Below, piece after piece: positions 8,921 to 18,655 of a stretch of DNA of 64,000 nucleotides. This DNA is from Pseudanabaena sp. Salubria-1 (GTDB lineage Bacteria; Cyanobacteriota; Cyanobacteriia; Pseudanabaenales; Pseudanabaenaceae): positions 1 to 64,000 of the forward strand of contig JALQCR010000016.1 in the NCBI GenBank assembly GCA_023336205.1, written 5' to 3'. Position 1 is the first letter of the stretch; every line of letters begins with the position of its first letter. The notes beneath the pieces are model-generated. The model worked only from the letters and a program-made list of their open reading frames with translations. It searched no databases and was not told the origin of the DNA. A program made the position numbers and the translations under genes.

Positions 8921-10138
8921 ATGACTTTTGCCACCACTGCCTCACCCACCCATACTAACTTCAAGATTCGTGCCGATATTCTCGATCTCAAATCTAGTTT
9001 AATTCAATGGCGGAGAGACTTTCATCGCTTTCCTGAGCTTGGTTTTAAAGAAAAGCGCACAGCTAATGCGATCGCTGAAAAATTAACCGCATGGGGTATT
9101 CCACACCAAACAGGCATCGCCCAAACTGGACTCGTCGCCACGATCGCAGGGACAAAAAAAGGCAATAACAAAGTTTTAGCGATCCGTGCCGATATGGATG
9201 CACTCCCGCTCCAAGAAGAAAATATCATAAGTTATAAATCGCAAATTGACGGACTGATGCACGCCTGCGGTCATGACGGACATACAGCGATCGCGATCGG
9301 TACGGCAAAATATCTATGGGAAAATCGCGATCGGTTTAGTGGCACTGTGAAAATAATTTTTCAGCCAGCCGAGGAGGGACCAGGCGGCGCAAAACCAATG
9401 ATCGAGGCGGGTGTGCTCGAAAATCCTAAAGTTGATGCGGTAATTGGGTTACATCTTTGGAATAATTTACCACTTGGTACAGTTGGTGTAAAAAGCGGTG
9501 CATTGATGGCTGCAACAGAATACTTCCATTGCAAAATTATCGGACGCGGCGGACATGGCGCACTTCCCCATCAAACTATTGATTCCATTTTAGTTGCTGC
9601 TCAAGTAGTAAATACTATTCATAGTATTGTCTCGCGCAATGTTAATCCCCTTGAATCCGCTGTAATTAGTATTGGGGAATTTCACGCAGGTTCCGCTAAT
9701 AATATCATTGCCGACTCCGCTCGAATCAGTGGCACAGTGAGATTCTTTAATCCTGAAGTTGGCGTAAAATTAGCATTGCGACTGGAAGAGGTGATCGCTG
9801 GTGTCTGTGCGACTCATGGAGCTTCCTATGAGTTGAAATACACCAAGCTCTATCCACCTGTAATTAATGATTATGCGATCGCAGAATTAGTTCGCTCCGT
9901 AGCCGAAACCGTGATCGAAACTCCCGCAGGTATCGTTCCTGAATGCCAAACGATGGGGGGTGAAGATGTATCTTTCTTTTTGGAAGCTGTGCCTGGATGT
10001 TATTTCTTTCTCGGTTCTGCAAATCCAGATAAGGGCTTAGCCTATCCCCACCATCATCCTCGCTTCAATTTTGATGAGACGGCTCTGGCAACAGGCGTGG
10101 AGATTTTTGCCCGTTGTGTAGAGAAGTTTTTGGGATAG
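8921..10138 (+). CDS. M20 family amidohydrolase (hippurate/IAA-amino acid hydrolase type)
   Basis: 405 residues, typical of the M20D group. Metal ligands are visible in ADMDALPLQE, in MHACGHDGH and in PAEEGPGGAKPMI (catalytic Glu and ligand Glu), followed by VIGLHLWNNLPLG; the lid/dimerisation domain contains GRGGHGALPHQTIDSI and the closing ligand is in the C-terminal HHHPRFNFDE. Such enzymes hydrolyse N-acyl amino acids in the cytoplasm; the actual substrate is not predictable here. Stands alone, followed by a strong hairpin. Confidence 0.92.
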   Translation: MTFATTASPTHTNFKIRADILDLKSSLIQWRRDFHRFPELGFKEKRTANAIAEKLTAWGIPHQTGIAQTGLVATIAGTKKGNNKVLAIRADMDALPLQEENIISYKSQIDGLMHACGHDGHTAIAIGTAKYLWENRDRFSGTVKIIFQPAEEGPGGAKPMIEAGVLENPKVDAVIGLHLWNNLPLGTVGVKSGALMAATEYFHCKIIGRGGHGALPHQTIDSILVAAQVVNTIHSIVSRNVNPLESAVISIGEFHAGSANNIIADSARISGTVRFFNPEVGVKLALRLEEVIAGVCATHGASYELKYTKLYPPVINDYAIAELVRSVAETVIETPAGIVPECQTMGGEDVSFFLEAVPGCYFFLGSANPDKGLAYPHHHPRFNFDETALATGVEIFARCVEKFLG

Positions 10139-10141
10139 TCA

Positions 10142-10194
10142 AAACCCAAAGATCGTGAGGTGGCGTTTCGCGCCACCTCACGATCTTTGGGTTT
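10142..10194. terminator. Long hairpin after the amidohydrolase gene
   Basis: Perfect arms of about 24 bases (AAACCCAAAGATCGTGAGG.. and complement) around a TTTCG loop, starting 3 bases after the stop codon. Probable transcription terminator. Confidence 0.7.
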
Positions 10195-10209
10195 GGGTTT
10201 TCGATAACA

Positions 10210-10245
10210 GCGATATAATCAAATCAACCTGAGTTTGGACAATGC
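10210..10245 (+). promoter_or_regulatory. Promoter-like block upstream of uma2
   Basis: GCGATATAAT begins a 36-base block closely similar to 4761-4796. The TATAAT would act as a -10 element 34 bases before the ATG at 10252. No ideal -35 seen. Confidence 0.4.
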
Positions 10246-10251
10246 AAAGCT

Positions 10252-10959
10252 ATGGTTCGTCAATTAAGCAAAAGTCAAAGCACGGCTGAAAGCATAGGAG
10301 ATATCTTCTATCCTGAAAGTGATGGAAAACCAATGGCAGATAATACGAAACAGTTTCGTTGGATTTTGACAATTCAGCAAAATATTGATTGGCTATATGC
10401 CAATGATGCTCAGGTATTTGTAGCAGGCGATCTGTTTTGGTATCCCGTCAAGGGAAAAAATAAAATCGTGGCAGCTCCCGATACGATGGTGGTGTTTGGT
10501 AGACCAAAGGGCGATCGCGGTTCATATCAGCAATGGCTGGAGGATGATATTGCACCGCAAGTTGTATTTGAGATTCTCTCGCCTTGTAATTCCCGAATCG
10601 AGATGTCAAAGAAGTTGCTGTTTTACTCGCTCTACAATGTCGAGGAATATTACGTTTACGATCCTGACACCAATGATCTAGAAATTTGGATTAGAGGCGA
10701 TCGCAGTCTGGACAGTGTTAGCGAAGTGCATAACTGGGTCAGTCCTAGACTTGGTATTCGCTTTGATATCAGTGAGGAGTTACAGATTTATCGTCCTGAC
10801 GGTACTAAGTTTTATTCTTATATCGAGATTAATCAAAAGCTAGAGCAAGAAAGTGATCGGTCTGATCAGGAAAAGCAAAGGGCTGATCTAGCGGCTCAAC
10901 AGATTGCAGAAATGGCAGAACAACTCAAACAATATCGCGATCGCTTTGGAGATTTATAG
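10252..10959 (+). CDS. Uma2 family protein
   Basis: 235 residues. The Uma2 (PD-(D/E)XK-like) fold is indicated by AAPDTMVVFG with the acidic residue, then PQVVFEILSPCNSR with the conserved E-x-LSP and a YSLYNVEEYYVYDPD segment. A C-terminal coiled coil rich in Glu/Gln follows. Uma2 proteins are hugely expanded in cyanobacteria and have no assigned role; nuclease activity is a fold-based inference. Tandem with another Uma2 gene 12 bases downstream; preceded by a TATAAT-containing block. Confidence 0.85.
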   Translation: MVRQLSKSQSTAESIGDIFYPESDGKPMADNTKQFRWILTIQQNIDWLYANDAQVFVAGDLFWYPVKGKNKIVAAPDTMVVFGRPKGDRGSYQQWLEDDIAPQVVFEILSPCNSRIEMSKKLLFYSLYNVEEYYVYDPDTNDLEIWIRGDRSLDSVSEVHNWVSPRLGIRFDISEELQIYRPDGTKFYSYIEINQKLEQESDRSDQEKQRADLAAQQIAEMAEQLKQYRDRFGDL

Positions 10960-10971
10960 GAGAGTTATGTG

Positions 10972-11583
10972 ATGATTGCTCAACCACAATACATAAGCCC
11001 ACAAGATGAACAACTAATCATGTCGCCCGCTGAATATCTCGCTTGGGAAAGTGGGCAAGATAGCAGACATGAATACGAAAACGGTAGAGTTATTGCGATG
11101 ACTGGCGGCACAGTTCCCCATAGCCAGATTCCTGCAAATTTATCGGCATTATTAATTCCGCATCTGCGGGGTAAAGGTTGCAAGGTATCTGTCAATGATG
11201 CCAAGGTCACCATCAGATCTGGGAAGTATTATTATCCTGATGTTGTGGTTTCCTGTGATGAGCGCGATCGCTTCTCTCGTGATTTCTTGCAATATCCTAC
11301 TCTCATTGCCGAAGTCTTATCGCCCACAACAGAAGCTCGCGATCGCGGTATCAAGCAGCAAAACTATATGTTGATCGATACGCTACAAACCTATATTCTC
11401 ATCAACTCTGAACGTCCCAGAATTGAAATTTACCAGAGGCTTGATCGAGCTTGGGAATATATATCAATTGCGATCGAACAGACAAATTTCGATCAAGATG
11501 ATCCGCTTATTCACATCACCAGCATCGATCTGCATTTCCCTCTATCAGCACTTTACGAAAATATTGATTTTCTTGACAGTTAG
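10972..11583 (+). CDS. Uma2 family protein
   Basis: 203 residues from the ATG at 10972, served by GGAG nine bases upstream; a GTG one codon earlier is possible. Has the common Uma2 pattern: MSPAEYLAWE, RHEYENGRVIAMTGGT, YYPDVVVSCDERD with the catalytic Asp, and LIAEVLSPTTEARDRG. The stop codon TAG is formed by the flanking TA and the first G of the IS that starts at 11583; without the IS the frame would end at the same residue with TAA, so the protein is intact. Confidence 0.88.
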   Translation: MIAQPQYISPQDEQLIMSPAEYLAWESGQDSRHEYENGRVIAMTGGTVPHSQIPANLSALLIPHLRGKGCKVSVNDAKVTIRSGKYYYPDVVVSCDERDRFSRDFLQYPTLIAEVLSPTTEARDRGIKQQNYMLIDTLQTYILINSERPRIEIYQRLDRAWEYISIAIEQTNFDQDDPLIHITSIDLHFPLSALYENIDFLDS

Positions 11584-12668
11584 GACTTACGCAACGCGCA
11601 AAAAGAGGTAAAAAAGAAGAAGAGTTAGGCAAAGCCAAATGTCAAAGAAATTTAGCACCTTAGACTATTGCCAGTATCTACTGAGTAGCCAGATAAACTA
11701 TACGATCACAAACTTAGCTGAACACATAGAGGGATACAGTCACGACCAAATCAACCGATACATGAGAGGACAAAAACTAACCCCAAGGATACTCTGGCAA
11801 AATGTAGAACCAACTATCGTTACCGATGAAGCCAAGTACATGTACGTGCTGTTTGATGACACAGTTTTAGACAAACGTCATGCTAAGCAGATTGAGATGG
11901 CACAAAGACAATACAGTGGTAACGAGCATGGAGTTGTCCAAGGAATCGGGATAGTCACCTGTATCTATGTCAATTTCAAACGGCATGAATTTTGGCTAGT
12001 AGACTATCGGATTTATGACCCCAAAGGCGATGGTAAAAGCAAACTAGACCATGTATCCGATATGTTGCAAGGATTAGTCTATAGCAAACAACTACCCTTT
12101 CAAACCGTGTTGATGGATAGTTGGTATGCCACGCAAAGATTAATGGCAGAAATTGATAACCTCGGTAAGATCTATTACTGTCCACTCAAGTCGAATCGTT
12201 TAGTCGATGATAGTGGTGGAGTAGAAAAATATAAGCGGATTGACCAGCTAACTTGGTCTGAGCAAGAATTATTGCAGGGGAAATTGATCAAAATCAATAA
12301 ATTCCCCAAAGACAAAAAGGTGAAACTATTCTGGGTCACTGTTTCTTCCAGCAGGACAGAATATGTCGTGACTAACGACTTAACTCAAGACTATACCCCT
12401 GAAGCACAAGCTATTTGCTCCATTAGGTGGAATATTGAGGAATTTCATCGTGAACTCAAACAATTGACGGGTATTCAGGCTTGCCAGTGCCGCAAGTCCA
12501 GAATTCAGCGTAATCATATCGCCTGTGCCATGCTTGTTTGGCATCATCTTAAGCGTTTAGCTTTTCAAGTTGGTAACACTATCTACCAACTTAAATTTGG
12601 ACTTTTGTCTGATTATTTAAAATCCCAACTCAAGCATCCTTCTATCCCTATGGCTCTTGCGTAAGTCC
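11583..12668 (+). mobile_element. Insertion sequence with GGACTTACGCAA ends (1086 bp)
   Basis: Terminal inverted repeat GGACTTACGCAA and its complement, flanked by TA on both sides. Carries one transposase gene read in the same direction as the element. Inserted exactly at the end of a Uma2 gene. Confidence 0.85.
11639..12664 (+). CDS. IS701/IS4-like transposase
   Basis: 341 residues. DDE-type residues are seen in YVLFDDTVLDK, in TVLMDSWYAT and in RWNIEEFHRELKQLTGIQ. The stop codon lies inside the right inverted repeat (GCGTAAGTCC). Family is given by similarity of the catalytic segments to IS701-type enzymes; the TA flank is short for that group, so the family call is tentative. Confidence 0.8.
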   Translation: MSKKFSTLDYCQYLLSSQINYTITNLAEHIEGYSHDQINRYMRGQKLTPRILWQNVEPTIVTDEAKYMYVLFDDTVLDKRHAKQIEMAQRQYSGNEHGVVQGIGIVTCIYVNFKRHEFWLVDYRIYDPKGDGKSKLDHVSDMLQGLVYSKQLPFQTVLMDSWYATQRLMAEIDNLGKIYYCPLKSNRLVDDSGGVEKYKRIDQLTWSEQELLQGKLIKINKFPKDKKVKLFWVTVSSSRTEYVVTNDLTQDYTPEAQAICSIRWNIEEFHRELKQLTGIQACQCRKSRIQRNHIACAMLVWHHLKRLAFQVGNTIYQLKFGLLSDYLKSQLKHPSIPMALA

Positions 12669-12693
12669 TAATTAATTCACTATAATTTGTGCC

Positions 12694-15492
12694 ATGCAAA
12701 CACCTGAAATTCCCGCCAATGAAAGCGATCGCTTAGTTGCCCTAGATCGCTACAAAATCCTCGACACCTTGCCAGAGCAGGTCTATGACGACTTGACGCA
12801 ACTTGCTGCGGATATTTGTGAAACCCCGATCGCACTCATCTCCTTAGTTGACAAAGATCGTCAATGGTTTAAATCGCGGGTGGGAGTTGACGCAACAGAA
12901 ACACCTCGCGATATTTCTTTTTGCGGTCATGCAGTTGCAGAAAGTGCAATTTTAAATGTTCCTGATGCTAGTCTCGATCCTCGCTTTGCTGACAATCCAT
13001 TGGTGGCACAAGATCCAAATATTCGCTTTTATGCTGGAGTTCCTTTAATTACTGATGATAATTTTGCTTTAGGAACGCTATGTGTGATCGATCGCCAACC
13101 TCGCGATCTTACCGAGCAACAGATTAGACAACTAGAAGCATTAAGTCGTCTGGTGATCAGTCAATTAGAGCTAAGGCTAAAGGAGGATTCATCTCGGCTA
13201 TTAGCATCTGTGGTCGAATCCTCCAGCGACGCGATTATCACCAAGAGTCTGGATGGAATCATCACTAGTTGGAATCCTGCCGCCGAGAGGTTATTTGGAT
13301 ACTCAGAGGCTGAAGCAATTGGGAATCCTGTTTCTACGCTTTTTCCCCCTGACCGATTGGAAGAGGAACCTCAGATTTTGGCTCGTCTGATGCGGAGAGA
13401 ACGGATAGAACATTTTGAAACTGCCCGCATCAGTAAAGAAGGCAAAAGTATCGCAGTCATGGCAACTATCTCTCCTTTAGTGAACGACGTGGGTGAGGTA
13501 GTTGGGGCTTCTAAAATTTTGCGCGATATTAGCGATCGCAAGGCTTCAGAATTGCAATTGAGCGAAGTCTCTATGCTCAAACAAGCGATCTTAGATAGCG
13601 CTAGCTTTGCAATCATTTCTACCGATTTGCAAGGGATTATCCAATCCTTTAATGTTGCTGCTGAGAGGATGTTAGGCTATGCCGCTTCAGAAGTTGTCGG
13701 TAAAACTAATCCTGCTATTTTTCACGATCTCGATGAAGTTGTTTCCCAAGCTAAGCATTTATCTCAGGAACTGGAAAGAGATATCGAAGTTGGTTTTGAA
13801 GTCTTTGCTGCCAAGGCTAGATTGGGGCATGTGTATGAACGGGAATGGACTTATATTTGTAAAGACGGCTCGAAATTTCCTGTAATGCTGACAATTACAG
13901 CAATTCGCACAGTTCAAGGTGAAATCACTGGTTTTATGGGCATTGCTCAAGATATTACTGCGGAAAAGAAATCAGAGAAGCGAGTAAAAGATATCACTGC
14001 TGCTCTCGATCAAACGGCAATTGTTGCCATTACTGATGTGCAAGGAACGATTAAATTTGTCAATGATAAATTTTGTGAAATCTCTAAATATAGCCGTGAG
14101 GAATTAATAGGACAAAATCATCGCATTCTCAATTCTGGTCATCATCCTCGATCGTTTTTTGTGGAAATGTGGCTCAAGATATCCAGTGGTCAAACTTGGC
14201 GGTCTGAAATCAAAAACCGAGCTAAGGATGGTTCTTTTTATTGGGTCGATACTACAATCGTTCCTTTTCTAGATGAAGATGGCAAACCTTATCAATACTT
14301 GGCTATTCGTAAGGACATCACAGCCCGCAAAGCCAACGATATGGAATTGCAAAAACTATCGTTGATTGCTAGTCAAACTGATAATGTGGCGATCGTTACC
14401 AATTCTCATGGCGAGATTGAATGGGTTAATCATAGTTTTGATAAATTGACGGGTTATACCTTGGCTGAGGTAATTGGTAAAAAGCCTGGGGATATTTTGC
14501 AAGGGGCGAAAACTTCGCAGGAGACTGTTGCCTCGATTCATGATGCTTTAGCTAAGCAAGAGCCTTTTTTTGGTGAAATCCTGAACTACAGCAAGGATGG
14601 CAGATCATATTGGCTATCGCTAAATATTAACCCTGTCTTCGATGACGATGGTAAGTTATTACAGTTCGTTGCGATCGAGAGTGAAATTACTACCCGTAAG
14701 GAAATCGAGATCAAACTGCGAAAGGAAGTAGAAGGGGCGATGAAAAAGTTAAATGTGATGAATGAGCGACTAGAAGTCAGTAACCGCGAATTATTAGACT
14801 TTGCCTATGTTTCGTCCCATGATTTGCAGGAACCCTTACGCAAAATTCAGGCTTTTGGCGATCGCCTTAAATCAACTTGCCAAGATTCCTTAAACGAAAA
14901 AGGATTGGATTACTTAGAACGAATGTTAAATGCGGCGAGTCGCGCCCAGATATTAATCAATGATTTGCTCGACTTCTCGCGGGTGACGACCAAGGCGCAG
15001 CCCTTTCAACCGATCGAACTGTCTGAAGTTTTAGATGGAGTTCTCTCTGATCTAGAGGTGCGGATCGAGAAAACAGGTGTAATCCTTGAAGTCGATCCCC
15101 TGCCTATTGTCGAAGCGGATGCTCTGCAAATGCGGCAAATTTTGCAAAACCTGATCGGCAATGCTTTGAAATTTTTGCGAGAAGGGGTTACGCCTGTGGT
15201 GCAGGTGCGATCGCGGGTTTACATGGAAAATGAGCAAGAATGGTGTGAAGTTCGGGTTATTGATAATGGCATTGGCTTTGAGCAGCAATATGCTGAGCGC
15301 ATCTTTCAGATTTTCCAGCGACTACATGGGCGAAAGACTTTTGAAGGTACGGGGATTGGGTTAGCTATTTGCCGTAAAATTGCAGAGAGGCACAATGGAA
15401 CCTTAACCGCACAGGGCGAACCCGATCAAGGCGCGACTTTTATTTTTACTTTACCCATTCATCAACTTAAAGGAGATCTTCACGAGGTCTAA
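12694..15492 (+). CDS. GAF/multi-PAS sensor histidine kinase
   Basis: 932 residues, no membrane segment. Order: GAF (~20-160, SLVDKDRQWFKSRVG and FYAGVPL), then four PAS domains with PAC motifs (~170-290, ~292-420, ~425-550, ~550-680; each ends in a DIT/DIS..K-type helix), a coiled coil (~680-700), HisKA with the phospho-accepting His in FAYVSSHDLQEPLRKI (~708), and HATPase (N box NLIGNALKF, G1 DNGIGF, G2 GTGIGLAIC). The GAF lacks the bilin-type Cys region. HK of the phytochrome-like output class; cognate regulator unknown. A TATAAT at 12680-12685 lies just upstream of the ATG. Confidence 0.93.
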   Translation: MQTPEIPANESDRLVALDRYKILDTLPEQVYDDLTQLAADICETPIALISLVDKDRQWFKSRVGVDATETPRDISFCGHAVAESAILNVPDASLDPRFADNPLVAQDPNIRFYAGVPLITDDNFALGTLCVIDRQPRDLTEQQIRQLEALSRLVISQLELRLKEDSSRLLASVVESSSDAIITKSLDGIITSWNPAAERLFGYSEAEAIGNPVSTLFPPDRLEEEPQILARLMRRERIEHFETARISKEGKSIAVMATISPLVNDVGEVVGASKILRDISDRKASELQLSEVSMLKQAILDSASFAIISTDLQGIIQSFNVAAERMLGYAASEVVGKTNPAIFHDLDEVVSQAKHLSQELERDIEVGFEVFAAKARLGHVYEREWTYICKDGSKFPVMLTITAIRTVQGEITGFMGIAQDITAEKKSEKRVKDITAALDQTAIVAITDVQGTIKFVNDKFCEISKYSREELIGQNHRILNSGHHPRSFFVEMWLKISSGQTWRSEIKNRAKDGSFYWVDTTIVPFLDEDGKPYQYLAIRKDITARKANDMELQKLSLIASQTDNVAIVTNSHGEIEWVNHSFDKLTGYTLAEVIGKKPGDILQGAKTSQETVASIHDALAKQEPFFGEILNYSKDGRSYWLSLNINPVFDDDGKLLQFVAIESEITTRKEIEIKLRKEVEGAMKKLNVMNERLEVSNRELLDFAYVSSHDLQEPLRKIQAFGDRLKSTCQDSLNEKGLDYLERMLNAASRAQILINDLLDFSRVTTKAQPFQPIELSEVLDGVLSDLEVRIEKTGVILEVDPLPIVEADALQMRQILQNLIGNALKFLREGVTPVVQVRSRVYMENEQEWCEVRVIDNGIGFEQQYAERIFQIFQRLHGRKTFEGTGIGLAICRKIAERHNGTLTAQGEPDQGATFIFTLPIHQLKGDLHEV

Positions 15493-15536
15493 TAAAGACT
15501 GAAGCAGATATCCAGCGAACCTACGATCTAGGCGTG

Positions 15537-15638
15537 ATACCAAAACACAAAAAGGCGTAGCCATTTTGTGTTTTAAAACCCTTACAGGGTTTGGTTTTTA
15601 ATTCACAAAAGTATGGCAACACTTTTGTGAATTGGTAT
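15537..15638. repeat. Tripartite hairpin element, copy 2
   Basis: Full-length copy, ATACCAA to TTGGTAT, with the same three hairpins as at 611. Lies between the kinase gene and the EAL fragment and may serve both as terminator. Confidence 0.85.
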
Positions 15639-15725
15639 GAGTACTTTTATTGGTAAGCCCGTTCTGCTTGACTCGATGGTGCAGAACCTATTGGTTTAAA
15701 ATTGTAGAATTGCCCGATCGCGCTT

Positions 15726-16251
15726 CTAGGGAATAAATTTTGCTTCAATATCTTGCACGGATAAGGGCTGAGAAAATAAATAACCTTGCCCAAATTGACA
15801 TCCTAAGTCTCGCAGTATTTGCAACTGCCCTGATGTCTCAATACCTTCGGCAACAACGGCTAATCCTATTTGATTGCCCAAGGCGATGATGGTACGCACG
15901 ATTTGGTAATTACGGCTTGCTTCTTGCATTTGATTGACAAAGGAGCGATCGATTTTCAAGTAATCCGCAGGTAACCGATGGATATAATTTAGCGATGAAT
16001 AGCCTGTACCGAAATCATCAATACTAACTTGGATATTTCTGGCTTTAATTTGAGAGAGTAGATCGATTGTTTGGTTGATATCCTCAATTAACATACTCTC
16101 AGTAATTTCTAAAGTGATCGATTTTCCATCTAAGCCAGTTTTCGCCAATATGCGATCGATATCTGTCAGTAAGTTGGGGTTGCGAATATCTTGTGCCGAT
16201 AGATTGATACTCATTTTTAGGTCGTGAGAACTCGCAAATTTAGCCTTCCAT
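15726..16251 (-). pseudogene. EAL domain protein, 5'-truncated by IS30-type element
   Basis: About 175 codons encode the C-terminal three quarters of a c-di-GMP phosphodiesterase EAL domain: SINLSAQDIRNPNL, ITLEITESMLIEDI, VSIDDFGTGYSSLNYIHRLPADYLKIDRSF, and AVVAEGIETSGQLQILRDLGCQFGQGYLFSQP. The N-terminal part with the signature E-x-L glutamate and all upstream domains are missing; the reading frame begins in the end of the IS30-type element. Therefore a broken gene, probably inactive, originally perhaps a GGDEF-EAL protein. Confidence 0.85.
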
Positions 16252-17338
16252 CGCCAATTCAAGGATGAAATGCAACACCTAGAGATCTTTGCGTAAAGGG
16301 ACTCATAAGGATATTCTGATATTAATCACAATAATTAGGATACCCTCATGAGCTTTGTCCATCTTACCACCACAGAAAGAAGTGAACTGTATAAACTAAG
16401 AGTAATTGAGCAATTATCTGTATCAGAGATAGGTCGTCGCTTGAAGCGAAACAAAAGTACGATTTCAAGAGAGTTATCGCGCAATACAGACGAGCGACAG
16501 ATTGGCTATTTGCCAGATACTGCGGTTGCCCTGATGAAAGCAAGACGGAAACAAGCAAAGGTAAGATTTCAGAGCATCAGTGCTGAGACGATCGCCGAAG
16601 TCAAACAACGGTTAGAGCAACACCACAGCCCAGAGCAACTAGCAGGGAGAATGGAAAGGGAGGGGCTAGGTAAAATCAGCTATGAGACGATTTATCTGAT
16701 GATCTATGCAAACCATCAAGAGATGGGAATATATCAACAATATCTGAGGCAGAAGCAAAAGCAACGAAGGCGCAAAGGTCGCCATCAGAAGCGAGGTGGC
16801 ATTCCCAATAGGGTAGGGATAGAGAATCGACCGAAGATTGCAGATTTAAAAACAGAGATTGGACATTGGGAAAGTGATACGGTAATCGGGTGCAACCACA
16901 CAGGTATCGTAGTTACGCATGTTGATAAAGCATCGAAGTATTTACTTGCTGGACTAGCTAAGAACAAGACGATGGATGAGATAAACAGAGTGACATTCAA
17001 TCTATTTGAGCCTATAGAATCAACATCTCGAAAGACAATGACCTTTGATAATGGAAGAGAATTCTGTGGGCATGAGAAGCTATCTGAAAGATTGAAACTA
17101 GAGACCTTCTTTGCGAATCCATATCATTCATGGGAACGTGGATTGAATGAACACACCAATGGATTAATTAGAGAGTTCTATCCCAAAAGTACAAACTTTA
17201 AAATCGTGAAAGAAGAGGACTTTCAGAAGGCAGTGAATTTGATCAATCACAGACCCAGAAAATCACTTGACTATCGTACTCCTTACGAAGTATTCTTTGC
17301 TTCATCAGAACCCGTTGCATTTCATCCTTGAATTGGCG
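16252..17338 (+). mobile_element. IS30-family insertion sequence
   Basis: Inverted repeats AATTCAAGGATGAAATGCAA at the left and its complement at the right; the match extends outward by CGCC/GGCG, so the element is either 1087 bp (16252-17338) or shorter with AATT flanks (16260-17330). Carries one transposase. Both neighbouring genes are truncated exactly at its edges. Confidence 0.85.
16348..17331 (+). CDS. IS30-family transposase
   Basis: 327 residues. N-terminal HTH of the IS30 type (LTTTERSELYKLR, SVSEIGRRLKRNKSTISREL). Catalytic triad in GHWESDTVIG, TFDNGREFCGHE and SWERGLNEHTNGLIREFYPK, which is diagnostic for the family. Intact. Confidence 0.95.
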   Translation: MSFVHLTTTERSELYKLRVIEQLSVSEIGRRLKRNKSTISRELSRNTDERQIGYLPDTAVALMKARRKQAKVRFQSISAETIAEVKQRLEQHHSPEQLAGRMEREGLGKISYETIYLMIYANHQEMGIYQQYLRQKQKQRRRKGRHQKRGGIPNRVGIENRPKIADLKTEIGHWESDTVIGCNHTGIVVTHVDKASKYLLAGLAKNKTMDEINRVTFNLFEPIESTSRKTMTFDNGREFCGHEKLSERLKLETFFANPYHSWERGLNEHTNGLIREFYPKSTNFKIVKEEDFQKAVNLINHRPRKSLDYRTPYEVFFASSEPVAFHP

Positions 17339-17397
17339 GATGACTTACTGCGCCTCTCTCGTGTATCTAGATCGGAAATGCGGTATGACAAGGTTAA

Positions 17398-18655
17398 CTG
17401 AGATCTTGCACCATTCCTGAAAGAGTTAAGTAGGAATGGGTTTGAGAATAATTTCAAACCCATGACGAGCAGCAATATCGGCACTAATTTGGAGATACCT
17501 AAGAAGTTTCAACCAAAGGACAGAAGGAAATAAAACGGAAAGTGTCAAATCACAGGTAGCTTTCCAGTCCAAGACAGGAGGACTCGACCATTGATCAATC
17601 CAATGGGCCAAAAGATAAGCAAGCAGAGAGAGGATAAGCCAACGATAAACACCAAGTTTTGTAGATTGCCCAAAACAATGCAAACCAAAGCGATGTTTGA
17701 TGGTTTTGAAGAATCCCTCAATCGCCCAACGCTTACGACCTAACATCACCAGATAAGCACCAGAATAAGGATGAGAAGAGACAACAAAGCGTAACTCCCG
17801 TTTACTATCAGCTCTTTTGAGCCAAAACCAAGAGATCGTCAAAGGCTGAGTTAGCCCTTCTAGCAAAATTTGTTGTCCACGTTTGCCATGACGATAAAGT
17901 TGTTTGACTGTACGGCCATCTTGAAGTTTACGATTGTTGCGTACACCGACAACGATGCGCCAAGTCTTGGCGCGGACAGTATTGAAAAACTTCACCGTAC
18001 TAAACTCAGTATCAGCAAGGACAATCACAGTCTTGCCTTGGGTTAGTTGCTTGGGTACTGTCCCCAATAACTTACAAGCTAAGTCAGAGGGACTGGGGTA
18101 TCCTTTGCCGCGCCATACTCTAAAACTCCATGGTACGCGCCACTCTCCATAGACCAGATACAGTACAACCAGATGTAGTCCTCGCTTTCCGTTTAGTATT
18201 CTCACCCATGGGTCTGGTTCGTTTTGGGTGGGATTGCTCAAATGTAAAAACTTGCCGCTTTTTTCTAGGGTAGTCAAGTCTATCAGTATCTTTAATGGCA
18301 CTTGTTTCGATGGGCGATGCTTGGCGATTTGTCCCAAAATAGCCTGCCGTGTTGACCGAATTACTGCTCTCGTTGACCAGTTATAGTGATTGAGAAATCG
18401 GCTGAGTGCACTCGCTGATTTTATCTGTGTATGTTCTGGATAAGGATGCCTTTGTGCTTCGAGAAATAGTCCTAGTATTGCATTGAGACTTGCTGTTTGA
18501 TACACACTTGGCATCAAACACAGAAGACTATACACTAGCCCTTGGGCGTGCTTAACGATGCTTTCCATGCTCGTTATTTAATTTACTACTACGCCCTTTT
18601 TTTCACATTTCTGCTCTTTCTGCAACCCCTTTTCTTGAATGGTGCAAGATCTCAG
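17398..18655 (-). mobile_element. IS4/IS701-like insertion sequence, copy 2 (1258 bp)
   Basis: Same length and termini as copy 1 at 6712-7969, here with perfect TTAA flanks (17394-17397 and 18656-18659). Interrupts a histidine kinase fragment. Confidence 0.95.
17426..18568 (-). CDS. IS4/IS701-like DDE transposase, copy 2
   Basis: 380 residues, identical in translation to the copy at 6740-7882, including DLTTLEKSG, LADTEFST and WAIEGFFKTIKHRF. The identity of coding and non-coding strands indicates very recent transposition. Confidence 0.93.
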   Translation of the reverse strand: MESIVKHAQGLVYSLLCLMPSVYQTASLNAILGLFLEAQRHPYPEHTQIKSASALSRFLNHYNWSTRAVIRSTRQAILGQIAKHRPSKQVPLKILIDLTTLEKSGKFLHLSNPTQNEPDPWVRILNGKRGLHLVVLYLVYGEWRVPWSFRVWRGKGYPSPSDLACKLLGTVPKQLTQGKTVIVLADTEFSTVKFFNTVRAKTWRIVVGVRNNRKLQDGRTVKQLYRHGKRGQQILLEGLTQPLTISWFWLKRADSKRELRFVVSSHPYSGAYLVMLGRKRWAIEGFFKTIKHRFGLHCFGQSTKLGVYRWLILSLLAYLLAHWIDQWSSPPVLDWKATCDLTLSVLFPSVLWLKLLRYLQISADIAARHGFEIILKPIPT

